A stretch of DNA of 64,000 nt from Pantoea anthophila (GTDB lineage Bacteria; Pseudomonadota; Gammaproteobacteria; Enterobacterales; Enterobacteriaceae), in assembly GCF_006494375.1 (NCBI RefSeq), contig NZ_VHIZ01000050.1, forward strand, positions 477,256-541,255. Reading direction: 5' to 3'. How positions within the stretch are numbered: position 1 is the first letter of the stretch; every line of letters begins with the position of its first letter. Under the pieces are notes generated by a model. The model was not told the DNA's origin and did not search any database. It saw only the letters and a list, made by a program, of their open reading frames with translations. This document shows positions 31,237 through 38,898 of the stretch, piece by piece. The position numbers and the translations under genes are program-made.

Positions 31237-31446
31237 TTACAGGCTGATAACGTTAGCAGCAGATGGGCCTTTAGCACCGTCGGTGATTTCAAACTCAACG
31301 CGCTGACCTTCAGCCAGAGTTTTGAAGCCGTTGCTCTGGATTGCAGAGAAGTGTACGAATACATCTTTGCTGCCATCTTCAGGAGTAATGAAACCGAATC
31401 CTTTAGATTCATTAAACCACTTAACGTTACCTTTGATCTTAGACAT
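31237..31446 (-). CDS. cspE: CspE, cold-shock-family RNA chaperone
   Basis: A 69-residue cold-shock domain protein almost identical to E. coli CspE. RNP1 is KGFGFI and RNP2 is VFVHF. It melts RNA secondary structure and can antiterminate transcription. The ribosome binding site AAAGGTAATATAG precedes the ATG. A 720-base gene-poor gap upstream (31447-32166) holds its promoter and leader, a perfect FNR-type palindrome and a second small palindrome. Confidence 0.98.
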   Translation of the reverse strand: MSKIKGNVKWFNESKGFGFITPEDGSKDVFVHFSAIQSNGFKTLAEGQRVEFEITDGAKGPSAANVISL

Positions 31447-31979
31447 CTATATTACCTTTACATGAAAAATGGACACTAAACTGTGTCGGCATCTAGTACA
31501 GCAATTGCGGAGGGATTTGTCCAGCACGATTTGATGAAAAAGTGATAAATATCGACTTTCTGTGCATCCATCACACTTTCCTGCTTTCCGACTTGCGAAA
31601 TCGGTTTCAGCAGCTAGCGAACGCCTTTCCTCTTCTTCGCGCTAACACGCTGGAAAGTCATGCCTTTTTTGAATTTCAACTTAACAGGCGCTGTGGCTGA
31701 AAAAGAAAAATCTTATTGAGACCCGTTCCTGTTCTCTCTGACGATATGGCGCGTAAAAACGCCCTTTTTTTTCTCTGCCGGGTCAGCCAGGCGTCTGACG
31801 CTGGTGCAATTTTCAGGGGGCTGAAAGCCATGACACGATAAAAAATCACTTAATGCAAAAAAATTGCGATTAGTTAACCGCCAGTTTGCCTTTCTTTCCG
31901 ACAAAATTGAGCCTGCCGTGCCGTTTATCCGCGCCAGGACAGGCCATCTGCGGGCGTTTTAGCCAATAGATGACAATCT

Positions 31980-31993
31980 TTGATCATGATCAA
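31980..31993. promoter_or_regulatory. FNR-type palindrome
   Basis: TTGATCATGATCAA matches the FNR consensus TTGATnnnnATCAA perfectly. It lies in the gap between cspE and the zinc-ribbon gene. No good -10 box sits at the class II distance in either direction, so its target, if any, is unclear. Confidence 0.4.
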
Positions 31994-32081
31994 TGAAGTG
32001 GTTTTTACAGGCCGGATTCGCATTTGGCAGCAAACATTCATGCTCATAAGACACTACTTTTCTCATCGCAGTCCGGAATAA

Positions 32082-32096
32082 TATTGCATAGCAATA
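32082..32096. promoter_or_regulatory. Operator-like palindrome
   Basis: TATTGC-ATA-GCAATA is a perfect 6+3+6 inverted repeat 70 bases before the zinc-ribbon gene. It resembles a repressor half-site pair, but I do not recognise the regulator. Confidence 0.3.
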
Positions 32097-32166
32097 GATT
32101 AAGTCTGCTTAACCGGTCAGGGAACGCGATCAGCACAGTGTCAGTCCAAAGGAGGTCATACGCAGG

Positions 32167-32373
32167 ATGGTGATGAAAATACGCTGTAGTCAGTGTGGAA
32201 GCGCCCGGTTCGTTTTTGCTGATTACAAAGAGGGCCAGCGCACCTTTCATGGTGCCTGTTGCGCATGCTGTCGAAAACAGCTGGGCTCGCGGGATCTACT
32301 GCCGAATACGCCAATGGACCCGATTACACAGTGTCTGTTGGCCAGCCAGAAAACGTTTCGGGCACCTGATTAG
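32167..32373 (+). CDS. Small zinc-ribbon protein of unknown function
   Basis: A 68-residue protein with two cysteine pairs, CSQC at about residues 7-10 and CCACC at about residues 31-35, expected to bind one zinc ion. Basic and glycine residues surround them (KEGQRTFHGACCACCRKQLG). AAAGGAGGT precedes the start region. The Met at 32167 or the one two codons later could initiate. The general shape resembles cold-shock-associated small zinc-ribbon proteins of enterobacteria, but no direct family assignment is possible. The stop codon lies inside a hairpin. Confidence 0.55.
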   Translation: MVMKIRCSQCGSARFVFADYKEGQRTFHGACCACCRKQLGSRDLLPNTPMDPITQCLLASQKTFRAPD

Positions 32374-32379
32374 GTGCCC
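32360..32379. terminator. Hairpin between the zinc-ribbon gene and yohP
   Basis: GGGCACCT-GATT-AGGTGCCC is a perfect 8-bp stem that contains the stop codon of the rightward gene and lies 26 bases beyond the stop of the leftward yohP. No T tract follows on either side, so it is at best a weak two-way terminator. Confidence 0.4.
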
Positions 32380-32404
32380 GCTGTCGCAGAATCTTTAACA
32401 GAAA

Positions 32405-32488
32405 TCAGAAAATCAGTTTGAACACCCCTGTCAGGGTCAGTAAGCCCACGATAAAAATGATCGCGATAATCCACAGAATAATTTTCAT
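32405..32488 (-). CDS. yohP: YohP-like 27-residue inner-membrane small protein
   Basis: An 84-base gene reading MKIILWIIAIIFIVGLL and then a short tail ending GVFKLIF. E. coli YohP is also 27 residues, begins MKIILW and ends TGVFKMIF, so this is very probably its homologue. Residues 4-21 form a single membrane helix. AGGGAAAAGGA precedes the ATG. A TATACT box preceded by C, with no -35 box, lies 40 bases upstream, typical of sigma-S promoters. E. coli YohP is used as a model for post-translational insertion of small proteins; its function is unknown. Confidence 0.85.
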   Translation of the reverse strand: MKIILWIIAIIFIVGLLTLTGVFKLIF

Positions 32489-32527
32489 TTCCTTTTCCCT
32501 CGCTGGTTAAACAGGTTTCCTGTAAGC

Positions 32528-32533
32528 AGTATA
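32528..32533 (-). promoter_or_regulatory. Sigma-S-like -10 box of yohP
   Basis: On the minus strand CTATACTG is present 40 bases before the yohP start codon, without a recognisable -35 element. The preceding C and the lack of a -35 are marks of sigma-S preference. Confidence 0.45.
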
Positions 32534-32749
32534 GTCAGAAAACCAGGCTCTGCCGCTTCACTAAGTCGTTAACCGGTTACAGGTTCATCAACTTTTGCTT
32601 TTATTTGCATTCTGAGAGTGCGATCGCAACCCCATCTTTTACCCGCCCTCTTTCTTCGTTTTACAGACGACTCCTGGCTAAAATTCAGGCGGCAAGGCAG
32701 ATCTCAATCTCAATAGTGAGGAGATTGACATGAGTTGTGAGGAGATCGT

Positions 32750-32995
32750 ATGAGCACGATTAATACCAGTATGGGCCGCTACAGCCTCAAGGCTAAAAAC
32801 AGCGGTAACCACATCAAAGGTTCTTTCGCCATCAACGATGAGGGCGGCACTCAGCTCACGATGCAGGAGTTTGAAGAGCACTACCTTGATGATGTGGTGA
32901 ATAATGTCATCTATCCCGTCACTGGCGGCAACCGCGAAATTGCGCGTGCGCTTCGGGAACAGATGGTGAAAGCCGGTTTTGAAGCGCCTCATTAA
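32750..32995 (+). CDS. Conserved-looking hypothetical protein, 81 residues
   Basis: A small cytoplasmic protein with no signal peptide or membrane segment. The N-terminal half (SLKAKNSGNHIKGSFAINDE) looks beta-stranded, and the C-terminal half (NREIAREL-type, read here as NREIARALREQMVKAGF) looks helical. GTGAGGAGATCGT gives a strong ribosome binding site. A terminator follows the stop. Codon use is like its neighbours, so it is a real gene; I do not recognise the family. Confidence 0.75.
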   Translation: MSTINTSMGRYSLKAKNSGNHIKGSFAINDEGGTQLTMQEFEEHYLDDVVNNVIYPVTGGNREIARALREQMVKAGFEAPH

Positions 32996-33023
32996 GCGGG
33001 CAGCGTTAACTGTTATCACCCAT

Positions 33024-33047
33024 GGGCCGCATAGCGCGGCCCTCTTT
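33024..33047 (+). terminator. Terminator after the 81-residue protein gene
   Basis: The stem GGGCCGC/GCGGCCC with loop ATAGC is followed by TCTTTA, 29 bases after the stop. Confidence 0.6.
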
Positions 33048-33083
33048 ATGAGCGCCATCCTCTTTCAGAGAGCCAGCAGAGGG

Positions 33084-33106
33084 CCGCTGGCAGGCGGTGC
33101 CAGCGG
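33084..33106. terminator. Hairpin at the gntT 3' end
   Basis: CCGCTGGCA/TGCCAGCGG form a 9-bp stem 8 bases beyond the gntT stop on the minus strand. There is no T tract. Confidence 0.45.
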
Positions 33107-33113
33107 CAGGGGA

Positions 33114-34430
33114 TCAGATTACCCAGGAGAGCAGCAGACAGCCCACCAGGCCGCACACGGAGATAATGGTTTCCAGCGCCGACCAGGAGCGAATGGTCTC
33201 ACCTATCGTCAGGTTGAAATACTCCTTGAACAGCCAGAAGCCAGGGTCATTAACGTGAGAGAAGATGACGCTGCCGGACCCTACGGCGATCACCATCAGT
33301 TCCGGGCTGGCACCACTGGTGACAATCAGCGGGGCCACAATGCCACCAGCGGTAATCGCCGCCACCGTTGCCGAACCCAGCGCGATACGCAGCACCGCCG
33401 CAATAGACCAGGCCATAAAGATGGGTGACAGCTGAGTCGAGTGCATCATGCTGGCGATATATTTATCCACCCCGCTGTCGACCAGAACCTGCTTAAAGGC
33501 CCCGCCGCCACCGATGATCAGCAACATCATAGCGATGATTTTGATCGAGTCGGTCAGGGTATCCATCACCTGTTCCATTGAGCGGCCGCGGTTAAGGCCA
33601 AACGTGAAGATGGCAATCAGTACGGCAATCAGGGTGGCCATGACCGGGTCGCCAAAGAACTCGGCATACGGCAGCAGCACATGCCCTTTTGGCAACAGCA
33701 TCTCTGCCACCGCACGCAGGGCCATCAGCACCACCGGCACCAGGGCCGTCCAGACGCTGACCCCAAAGCTGGGCATTTCTGCTTCGGTGAACGTTTTCGG
33801 GTTATAGAGTCCCTGCGGAATCGGTTTGTCGATGCCCTTCAGGAAGCGGGCGTAAACCGGGCCCGCCAGAATCACCGTAGGAATACCCAGCAGGGTGCCA
33901 AACAGCAGCGTTTTGCCCATGTCGGCATTGAACAGCGTGGCGATGGCGGTCGGGCCGGGATGCGGTGGCAGAAAGCCATGCGTAACGGACAGTGCAGCCG
34001 CCATCGGCACGCCGACATAGAGCAGCGGCACGCGCGCCGACGCCGCCACGCTGAACACCAGCGGCAGCATCAGTACAAAGCCAACTTCATAGAACAGTGC
34101 AAATCCGACGATAAAACCGGTCAGCACCAGCGCCCACTGAATGTGCTTTGTGCCAAATTTTTCGATCAGCGTGGTCGCGATACGCTGCGCACCGCCGCAG
34201 TCGGCCAGCAGCTTACCCAGCATGGCACCAAAGCCCATGATCAGCGCCAGGCTGCCGAGCGTGCCGCCGACCCCCGCTTTGATAGACGTAATTACTTTAT
34301 TGACCGGCATGCCCTGCATCACGCCGACAGCCAGCGCCACCAGGATCAGCGCGATAAATCCATTAAGCTTAAAGCGAATCATCAGCAGCAGCAGTAACGC
34401 GACGCCGATCGCCACATAGAGTAATGGCAT
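33114..34430 (-). CDS. gntT: GntT-type gluconate:H+ symporter
   Basis: A 438-residue inner-membrane permease of the GntP family with about 12-14 segments, the same length as E. coli GntT and very similar throughout (MGFGAMLGKLLADCGGAQR, FLPPHPGPTAIATLFNADMG, SHVNDPGFWLFKEYF). It imports D-gluconate. The upstream gap carries two overlapping GntR-like operators and a TATAAA box, so gluconate induction is expected. No gluconate kinase gene is adjacent. It is divergent from an iron alcohol dehydrogenase. Confidence 0.92.
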   Translation of the reverse strand: MPLLYVAIGVALLLLLMIRFKLNGFIALILVALAVGVMQGMPVNKVITSIKAGVGGTLGSLALIMGFGAMLGKLLADCGGAQRIATTLIEKFGTKHIQWALVLTGFIVGFALFYEVGFVLMLPLVFSVAASARVPLLYVGVPMAAALSVTHGFLPPHPGPTAIATLFNADMGKTLLFGTLLGIPTVILAGPVYARFLKGIDKPIPQGLYNPKTFTEAEMPSFGVSVWTALVPVVLMALRAVAEMLLPKGHVLLPYAEFFGDPVMATLIAVLIAIFTFGLNRGRSMEQVMDTLTDSIKIIAMMLLIIGGGGAFKQVLVDSGVDKYIASMMHSTQLSPIFMAWSIAAVLRIALGSATVAAITAGGIVAPLIVTSGASPELMVIAVGSGSVIFSHVNDPGFWLFKEYFNLTIGETIRSWSALETIISVCGLVGCLLLSWVI

Positions 34431-34521
34431 AGGTTTTCTCCACCTTGCGCACTGAATGGAATCCAGTGTCGGTTGTTATCATGGTCCCCTGAGGGCTGTA
34501 AAACAGTGCGCCTGTAAGAAT

Positions 34522-34571
34522 TTTATACATCCGGACAAACGCTGTTACCGATAACATGTTAAGGGTAACAT
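34522..34571 (-). promoter_or_regulatory. gntT promoter with two overlapping GntR-like operators
   Basis: TGTTACCGATAACA (34543-34556) is a near-perfect palindrome. ATGTTAAGGGTAACAT (34556-34571) is a second one sharing its first base. Both resemble the E. coli GntR site ATGTTACCnGTAACAT. On the minus strand the -10 TATAAA (complement of 34522-34527) lies just downstream, so bound repressor would cover the -35 region. Confidence 0.75.
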
Positions 34572-34720
34572 CCGCAGTAAAGCACCACCCCGCCGGGGTG
34601 AATTTCTGTTTTGCGAAGATGATCAACTTTTTACCGGGACGTTATCAGAAAGTTTGCCAGTGCCGGCTGCGCGCTTTTCGTTACACTCAGATTTTAGTGA
34701 AATGTAAAAAGGATGCGCTG

Positions 34721-35869
34721 GTGAGTGTGAATCTGAGTGAGCTGTACAGTAATCAACGAACCCTCTTTGGCCGCGGCAGCCTCGATAAACTGGTGCCGCT
34801 GCTGGCCGCCCGGTCACAACCTACGCTGCTGTTTTGCGGGCAATCCTTTCTGCAGGGCGCGGCGTATGAACGGATTAAAGCTGACCTGAACGCGCAGATT
34901 ATCGGCTATGAAATTGTCAGCCATGAAGCCTCTCCTGCTGAGATAGATGGCTGGGTGGCACGCTGGCGGGGTCATGTGGATCGGGTGGTGGCCATCGGCG
35001 GGGGCAGCGTGCTGGATGCGGCTAAAGCGTTCAGCGCGATGATGCAACATCCGTTGCCGACGGCCCGCTATCTGGAAAAGGTGGGCGACAGCACGGTTCA
35101 GCCAGTCACGTTACCGCTGATTGCCATTCCGACGACGGCCGGGACCGGCAGTGAAGTGACGCAGAATGCGGTGGTGACCGACCAGCGCGATATTCAGATC
35201 AAAGCCTCATTGCGCCACCCGGTTTTTGTCCCGGAAGTGGCTATTCTCGATCCCGATCTGCTGAAGGGGGCACCTGATCACGTGCTGGCGACCTGCGGGA
35301 TCGATGCCTTTACCCACCTGTTTGAAGCCTACCTCTCCGCGAAAGGTAATCTTTTCACTCAACAGCTGGCCGTGACCGGCCTGCGTCAGTTTATCCAGGC
35401 CTGGCCGGCGCTGAACAGTGAAGAGAGTGCGGGCGATGCGGCAAGAGAGTCGATGATGATGGCATCGTGGCTGGGGGGAGTTGCGCTGAGCAGCGCCGGT
35501 CTGGGGGTCATCCACGGTATTGCAGGCGAACTGGGCGCGATAAAACCGTTTCACCACGGCGAAGTGTGCGGGCGGCTGTTGTTCCCCTTCCTGGAGCTGC
35601 TGGCCGACAGCGATCATCCGCTGCAGCAGACACTGATGTCAGCGTTACATGGGCAGCTTTTCAGTGAAGCCACCGACTCACCCGCGCAGTTCCTCAAAAC
35701 GTGGCTGCAGCAGCAGGCGATTCTGCCGTTCTGGCAGGGGGGGCCCACGCTGACGGGCGAAGAGGTGAAGTGGATTCTGGCGCGCGCCAACAGCAAAAAT
35801 TCGCTGGTGAATTACAGCCGCGAACAGATGGAGACGATGATCGCCCAGGCCTGGCGCATCACGGCGTGA
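34721..35869 (+). CDS. Iron-containing alcohol dehydrogenase
   Basis: A 382-residue group III NAD(P)-dependent dehydrogenase. The nucleotide motif is AIGGGSVLDAAKAF near residues 92-105, and TTAGTGSEVT follows near residue 137. Metal ligands are expected in CGIDAFTHLFEAY, GVIHGIAGELG and FHHGEVCG (one Asp and three His). The GTG at 34721 is chosen because AAGGA lies 7 bases before it and it gives the normal family length; the frame runs 55 codons further up into the GntR operator region. The substrate is unknown. Confidence 0.88.
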   Translation: MSVNLSELYSNQRTLFGRGSLDKLVPLLAARSQPTLLFCGQSFLQGAAYERIKADLNAQIIGYEIVSHEASPAEIDGWVARWRGHVDRVVAIGGGSVLDAAKAFSAMMQHPLPTARYLEKVGDSTVQPVTLPLIAIPTTAGTGSEVTQNAVVTDQRDIQIKASLRHPVFVPEVAILDPDLLKGAPDHVLATCGIDAFTHLFEAYLSAKGNLFTQQLAVTGLRQFIQAWPALNSEESAGDAARESMMMASWLGGVALSSAGLGVIHGIAGELGAIKPFHHGEVCGRLLFPFLELLADSDHPLQQTLMSALHGQLFSEATDSPAQFLKTWLQQQAILPFWQGGPTLTGEEVKWILARANSKNSLVNYSREQMETMIAQAWRITA

Positions 35870-35871
35870 AG

Positions 35872-35897
35872 AGAGGCGGGCCAGATGACCCGCCTCT
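35872..35897. terminator. Two-way hairpin between the dehydrogenase and ybiV
   Basis: AGAGGCGGG/CCCGCCTCT form a 9-bp stem between convergent stops. No T tract is present. Confidence 0.5.
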
Positions 35898-35923
35898 GCC
35901 CTTCCGAAAACCGCGTCTGCCCG

Positions 35924-36763
35924 TTACGCGGGCAGATTTGCGAATGGCCCCTCACCGGCCAGCATCTGCTCAATCACCTGCAGCACGCCCTCTTCGTTAT
36001 TAGCAGGGGCAGCATAGCGTGCTGCCTGCTTCACCCGCTGTGGCGCGTTGGCCATGGCAAAACTGAAACCAGACTGCTTAAGCATCTCCAGATCGTTGCC
36101 GCCATCACCAAACGCCAGCACCTGGTCGTGTGTGATGCCCCAGCGCGTGGCGAGCAGATCCAGTCCATGCGCTTTATGATTGCCCGGCACAATCAGGTCA
36201 ACGGAGCCGTGTCCGCTTGAGGTTGCGGCCACACGACCATGATGCAGCCGCTCGATATCCGCCATCAGCGGCTCGATAGCGTCGTCAGAGAGATTCAGTG
36301 CGAACTTGAACAACCGATCATGCTGCACCTCATCCAGATGCTGAATCGGCTTCAGGCGATGACAGTAGTGACGCATCTTTTTCAGCCAGCTCTCTTCCAT
36401 GTCGTCGAAGTAGTACGCACTTTCGCGTCCACACAGCAGATAACGCAGGCCGGGATAGTTGCCGTTTTGCAGGGTGTTGATGACCGCTTCGACATCGCGG
36501 CGGTCAAAGGCGCCGCAGAACAGCTCCTCATCACGGTCGATAATCCATGCGCCGTTTTCCGCCACAAAGGCGATATCGCTGGCGACCTCCGGAAAAAAGG
36601 ATTTGAGCTGGTAGTACTGATTACCGCTGGCCACGACAAATTTGATGTCGCGGGCGGTGAGTTGCTGGTAGCAGGCGAGAAACCGGGATCGATTGTACTG
36701 CTTGTTGTCGTCCAGAAAAGTGCCATCCATATCAACCGCAACCATCTTAACCGTCGTCATCAT
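35924..36763 (-). CDS. ybiV: YbiV (SupH)-like HAD sugar phosphatase
   Basis: A 279-residue Cof-type HAD-IIB phosphatase. The nucleophile motif is DMDGT (Asp11, Asp13), followed by VVASGNQYYQL and FVAENGAWI. The cap domain is in the middle, the conserved Lys is in PGNHKAHGLD, and the metal motif GDGGNDLEML lies near residue 220. E. coli YbiV acts on fructose-1-phosphate and other sugar phosphates. The second of two adjacent Met codons has better spacing from AGGAG and may be the true start (36760). Confidence 0.88.
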   Translation of the reverse strand: MMTTVKMVAVDMDGTFLDDNKQYNRSRFLACYQQLTARDIKFVVASGNQYYQLKSFFPEVASDIAFVAENGAWIIDRDEELFCGAFDRRDVEAVINTLQNGNYPGLRYLLCGRESAYYFDDMEESWLKKMRHYCHRLKPIQHLDEVQHDRLFKFALNLSDDAIEPLMADIERLHHGRVAATSSGHGSVDLIVPGNHKAHGLDLLATRWGITHDQVLAFGDGGNDLEMLKQSGFSFAMANAPQRVKQAARYAAPANNEEGVLQVIEQMLAGEGPFANLPA

Positions 36764-36825
36764 GACTCCTTACACAGGGAGAATGTCAGTGTGGAGTCTC
36801 AGGATAGACGCTGGCGGCGCAAAAC

Positions 36826-36856
36826 GGAAAGAAAGCGGGATGGCCGCCGCCATCCC
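36826..36856 (-). terminator. Terminator of the RcnB-like gene
   Basis: On the minus strand GGGATGGC/GCCATCCC with loop GGCG is followed by GCTTTCTTTCC, directly after the stop of the RcnB-like gene. Confidence 0.6.
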
Positions 36857-36862
36857 GTGGGT

Positions 36863-37354
36863 TCAATTCAGTGCGTTGTTCAGCAGCAGTGAGGTGATAA
36901 TGCCGGTTGCCGCCGCAATCAGCACATAGTTGCCGTTGATGTCTGCCCAGTGTTCCCCCTGCGGCGGTTCAGGCAGTCCGCGCGCATCCCAGTCGTCAAC
37001 GCGGTAACGGTCGTCACAATAGGCTCGCGGGATCGCATGGCCACGGCGAAACTCATGTCCCTGCCAGGCGAATGCGTCGCGCGGCTCATATCGCCCTCTG
37101 TCGTGACGGAAGCGCTCGTCATCATGACGCGCATGTTCAATCTCATGGCGTTCCCGCTCCTCATGACGATGGCGGTCGTCGCGGTCACGATCCGGATGCG
37201 GGCCGGGCCCCCACGCATCCGGGCCAGGGCCATCATTCTGATGCGGCACCGGCGGGCGGTGCGGAGCGCCGCGATCGTCTGCCAGCGTGGTCTGAGAAAA
37301 GAGCGTGCTGCATGTCAAAAGTGAAGCGATAAGCGTTAATGTTGTTTTTTTCAT
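36863..37354 (-). CDS. RcnB-family periplasmic protein
   Basis: A 163-residue secreted protein. A signal peptide covers residues 1-27 (LTLIASLLTCSTLFSQTTLAD). A His/Asp/Arg/Glu-rich, probably metal-binding or disordered stretch follows (residues 28-90). The C-terminal RcnB domain shows HEFRRGHAIPRAY, YRVDDWDARGL and NGNYVLIAAATGIITSLLL. RcnB of E. coli tunes nickel/cobalt homeostasis in the periplasm; the specific metal here is unknown. The Met at 37354 is chosen since it begins a typical signal peptide. Confidence 0.85.
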   Translation of the reverse strand: MKKTTLTLIASLLTCSTLFSQTTLADDRGAPHRPPVPHQNDGPGPDAWGPGPHPDRDRDDRHRHEERERHEIEHARHDDERFRHDRGRYEPRDAFAWQGHEFRRGHAIPRAYCDDRYRVDDWDARGLPEPPQGEHWADINGNYVLIAAATGIITSLLLNNALN

Positions 37355-37556
37355 GGTACTGCCTCCGAAAATAACGGCTGTCAGGCACCGTTGATCGGTA
37401 TCATGGCAATAATCCTGTATGGCAGCATCTGTATAATTCTTAAAAACCGCCAATTTACAGACCATTACGCGTAATTATCACTTTCTTAACACTGCAGACC
37501 GCCCTGCCCGCTGGCTGATCGGCGCATCAGACAAAACGCCGATCGCCGCTGCCAGC

Positions 37557-37593
37557 GAAAACGTGTGTCAGGGTACGGAACCGCACCCTGACA
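37557..37593 (-). terminator. Hairpin after the iron-binding protein gene
   Basis: TGTCAGGGT/ACCCTGACA form a 9-bp stem with a 10-base loop 9 bases beyond the stop. On the minus strand it is followed by CACACGTTTTCG, a weak T stretch. Confidence 0.5.
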
Positions 37594-37601
37594 GGGGCCG
37601 G

Positions 37602-38705
37602 TTATGGCGTACTGAGGATCACGGGCGCGTCAGGTAATCCCGTAAAGTGCGTCACGATGTGGTGGTAATCCGCCGTGGGGTCGAGGTCACGAAACTGTTG
37701 CGGATAGAGATCTTTCGCCAGAATTTCCATCCCGATAATGTTGTAGGGGTGGTTATAGAAGTGATGGTAAACGCCATAGACGCGCTGCTCTCTGACCGGG
37801 GCGATCTGCGCCAGCCCCGTGCGGCTCAGTAAGCGCTTAAAGGTCGCGGTCACCTCGGTCTGATTCGCGCCATAACCAAACGGCAGCACATTGCTGTTCG
37901 GCCGCTTTGAGCCGGTCATGATGTAGACATCCGGCTTCATGGCGATGATCTTCTCCAGCGAAACAAAGCCGGAACTGCCGGGCAGCAGTGCAGAGCCAAT
38001 ATTTTTGCCGCCGACCGCCTCCACCAGCGCGCCCCAGCCGTTGTGTCCGTGGGTAAAGCAGCAGTTGTCGCTGTTACCGGCAATCGGCTCGACAAAAACC
38101 GTCGGCTTGTGCGGAACCCGGGCGATCTTCTCCTGAAGCGCCTGCCAGCGCTGCTGATAAAAATCGGCGTAGTCTTTTGCTTCAGCTTCACGGTTCAGCA
38201 CCGTGCCGAGCACGCTCACGCTCTTCAGGGTATTCTCTTTCGGATGCAGCTCATCATCGAGGAACAGTACCGGGATGTGCAGATTTTTCAGGGTGGCCAG
38301 CACGCCTGATTGTGTCAGCGCGGGTTTAGCACGCAGCTGCGCAATCATCAGATCGGGCTGTTTCGCCAGCACGCTCTCCAGGTTGACCTGGCCCTGATCG
38401 TTAAAGCCCATATCCACAATTGAGGTCGCCTGAGGCCAGCGCTGCTTCAGCAGATCCCAGGTCTGCGTGTCCTGCTTTTTCGGCAGATTGTTCCAGGCCA
38501 CGACCCGCTGAAACGGATTCTGTCGATCCAGCAGTGCCAGCGTCATGACGTCGCGGCCATCCTGCAGAATCACATGCTGAGGCTCTTTCTGCAGCGTAAT
38601 TTTCTGTCCATCCATATCGGTCACGGTGACCGGATAAGTGGTGGCCGCGCAGGCGGTCGACAGCAAAAGTGTGGTGGCAGCAGCCATCCCGATCTTCATG
38701 TTCAT
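37602..38705 (-). CDS. Periplasmic iron-chelate binding protein (FecB/FepB type)
   Basis: A 367-residue type 2 (helical backbone) substrate-binding protein. A signal peptide ends near residue 22 (STACAAT), followed by a PVTVTDMDGQKITL strand typical of siderophore and heme binders, the SVLAKQPDLMIAQL segment, and EKIIAMKPDVYIMTG in the C-lobe. No permease or ATPase gene is adjacent, so it is an orphan component. A Fur-box-like palindrome overlaps the region just upstream, supporting iron regulation. The start could also be the Met two codons in (38699). The ligand is unknown. Confidence 0.82.
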   Translation of the reverse strand: MNMKIGMAAATTLLLSTACAATTYPVTVTDMDGQKITLQKEPQHVILQDGRDVMTLALLDRQNPFQRVVAWNNLPKKQDTQTWDLLKQRWPQATSIVDMGFNDQGQVNLESVLAKQPDLMIAQLRAKPALTQSGVLATLKNLHIPVLFLDDELHPKENTLKSVSVLGTVLNREAEAKDYADFYQQRWQALQEKIARVPHKPTVFVEPIAGNSDNCCFTHGHNGWGALVEAVGGKNIGSALLPGSSGFVSLEKIIAMKPDVYIMTGSKRPNSNVLPFGYGANQTEVTATFKRLLSRTGLAQIAPVREQRVYGVYHHFYNHPYNIIGMEILAKDLYPQQFRDLDPTADYHHIVTHFTGLPDAPVILSTP

Positions 38706-38719
38706 CCTGTCCTTTAAAG

Positions 38720-38734
38720 GAATAATAATTATTC
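38720..38734 (-). promoter_or_regulatory. Fur-box-like palindrome
   Basis: GAATAATAATTATTC is a perfect palindrome close to the Fur core GATAATnATTATC. It lies 15 bases before the start of the iron-binding protein gene, where bound Fur would block initiation. Confidence 0.65.
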
Positions 38735-38860
38735 GCGTTAACTCTACCATGTCACTCTGTAACAACTGTAACCATTGCTAACCAGATACTTCAGTCAGGC
38801 AGGAGTAAGGGGATGAGCCGGATTCGGACGCGCGGGAGGCGTGTATGACAGGGAGAACGG

Positions 38861-38886
38861 CAGATGCCTCCCGGAGGAGGCATCTG
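38861..38886. terminator. Hairpin at the sdaC 3' end
   Basis: CAGATGCCTCC/GGAGGCATCTG form an 11-bp perfect stem with loop CGGA, 12 bases beyond the sdaC stop. The T tract is missing. Confidence 0.5.
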
Positions 38887-38898
38887 TCATGGGCAGGA

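Noticed and set aside
31713..31904. A 63-residue minus-strand frame upstream of cspE
   Set aside because: No ribosome binding site, biased composition and location in the AT-rich leader region; no sign of coding pattern.
34556..34720. N-terminal extension of the iron alcohol dehydrogenase
   Set aside because: It overlaps the GntR operators and gives 55 residues foreign to the family; the GTG at 34721 has a good ribosome binding site.
36950..37332. Plus-strand frames over the RcnB-like gene
   Set aside because: They are shadows of the His/Arg/Asp-rich segment on the other strand, without start signals.
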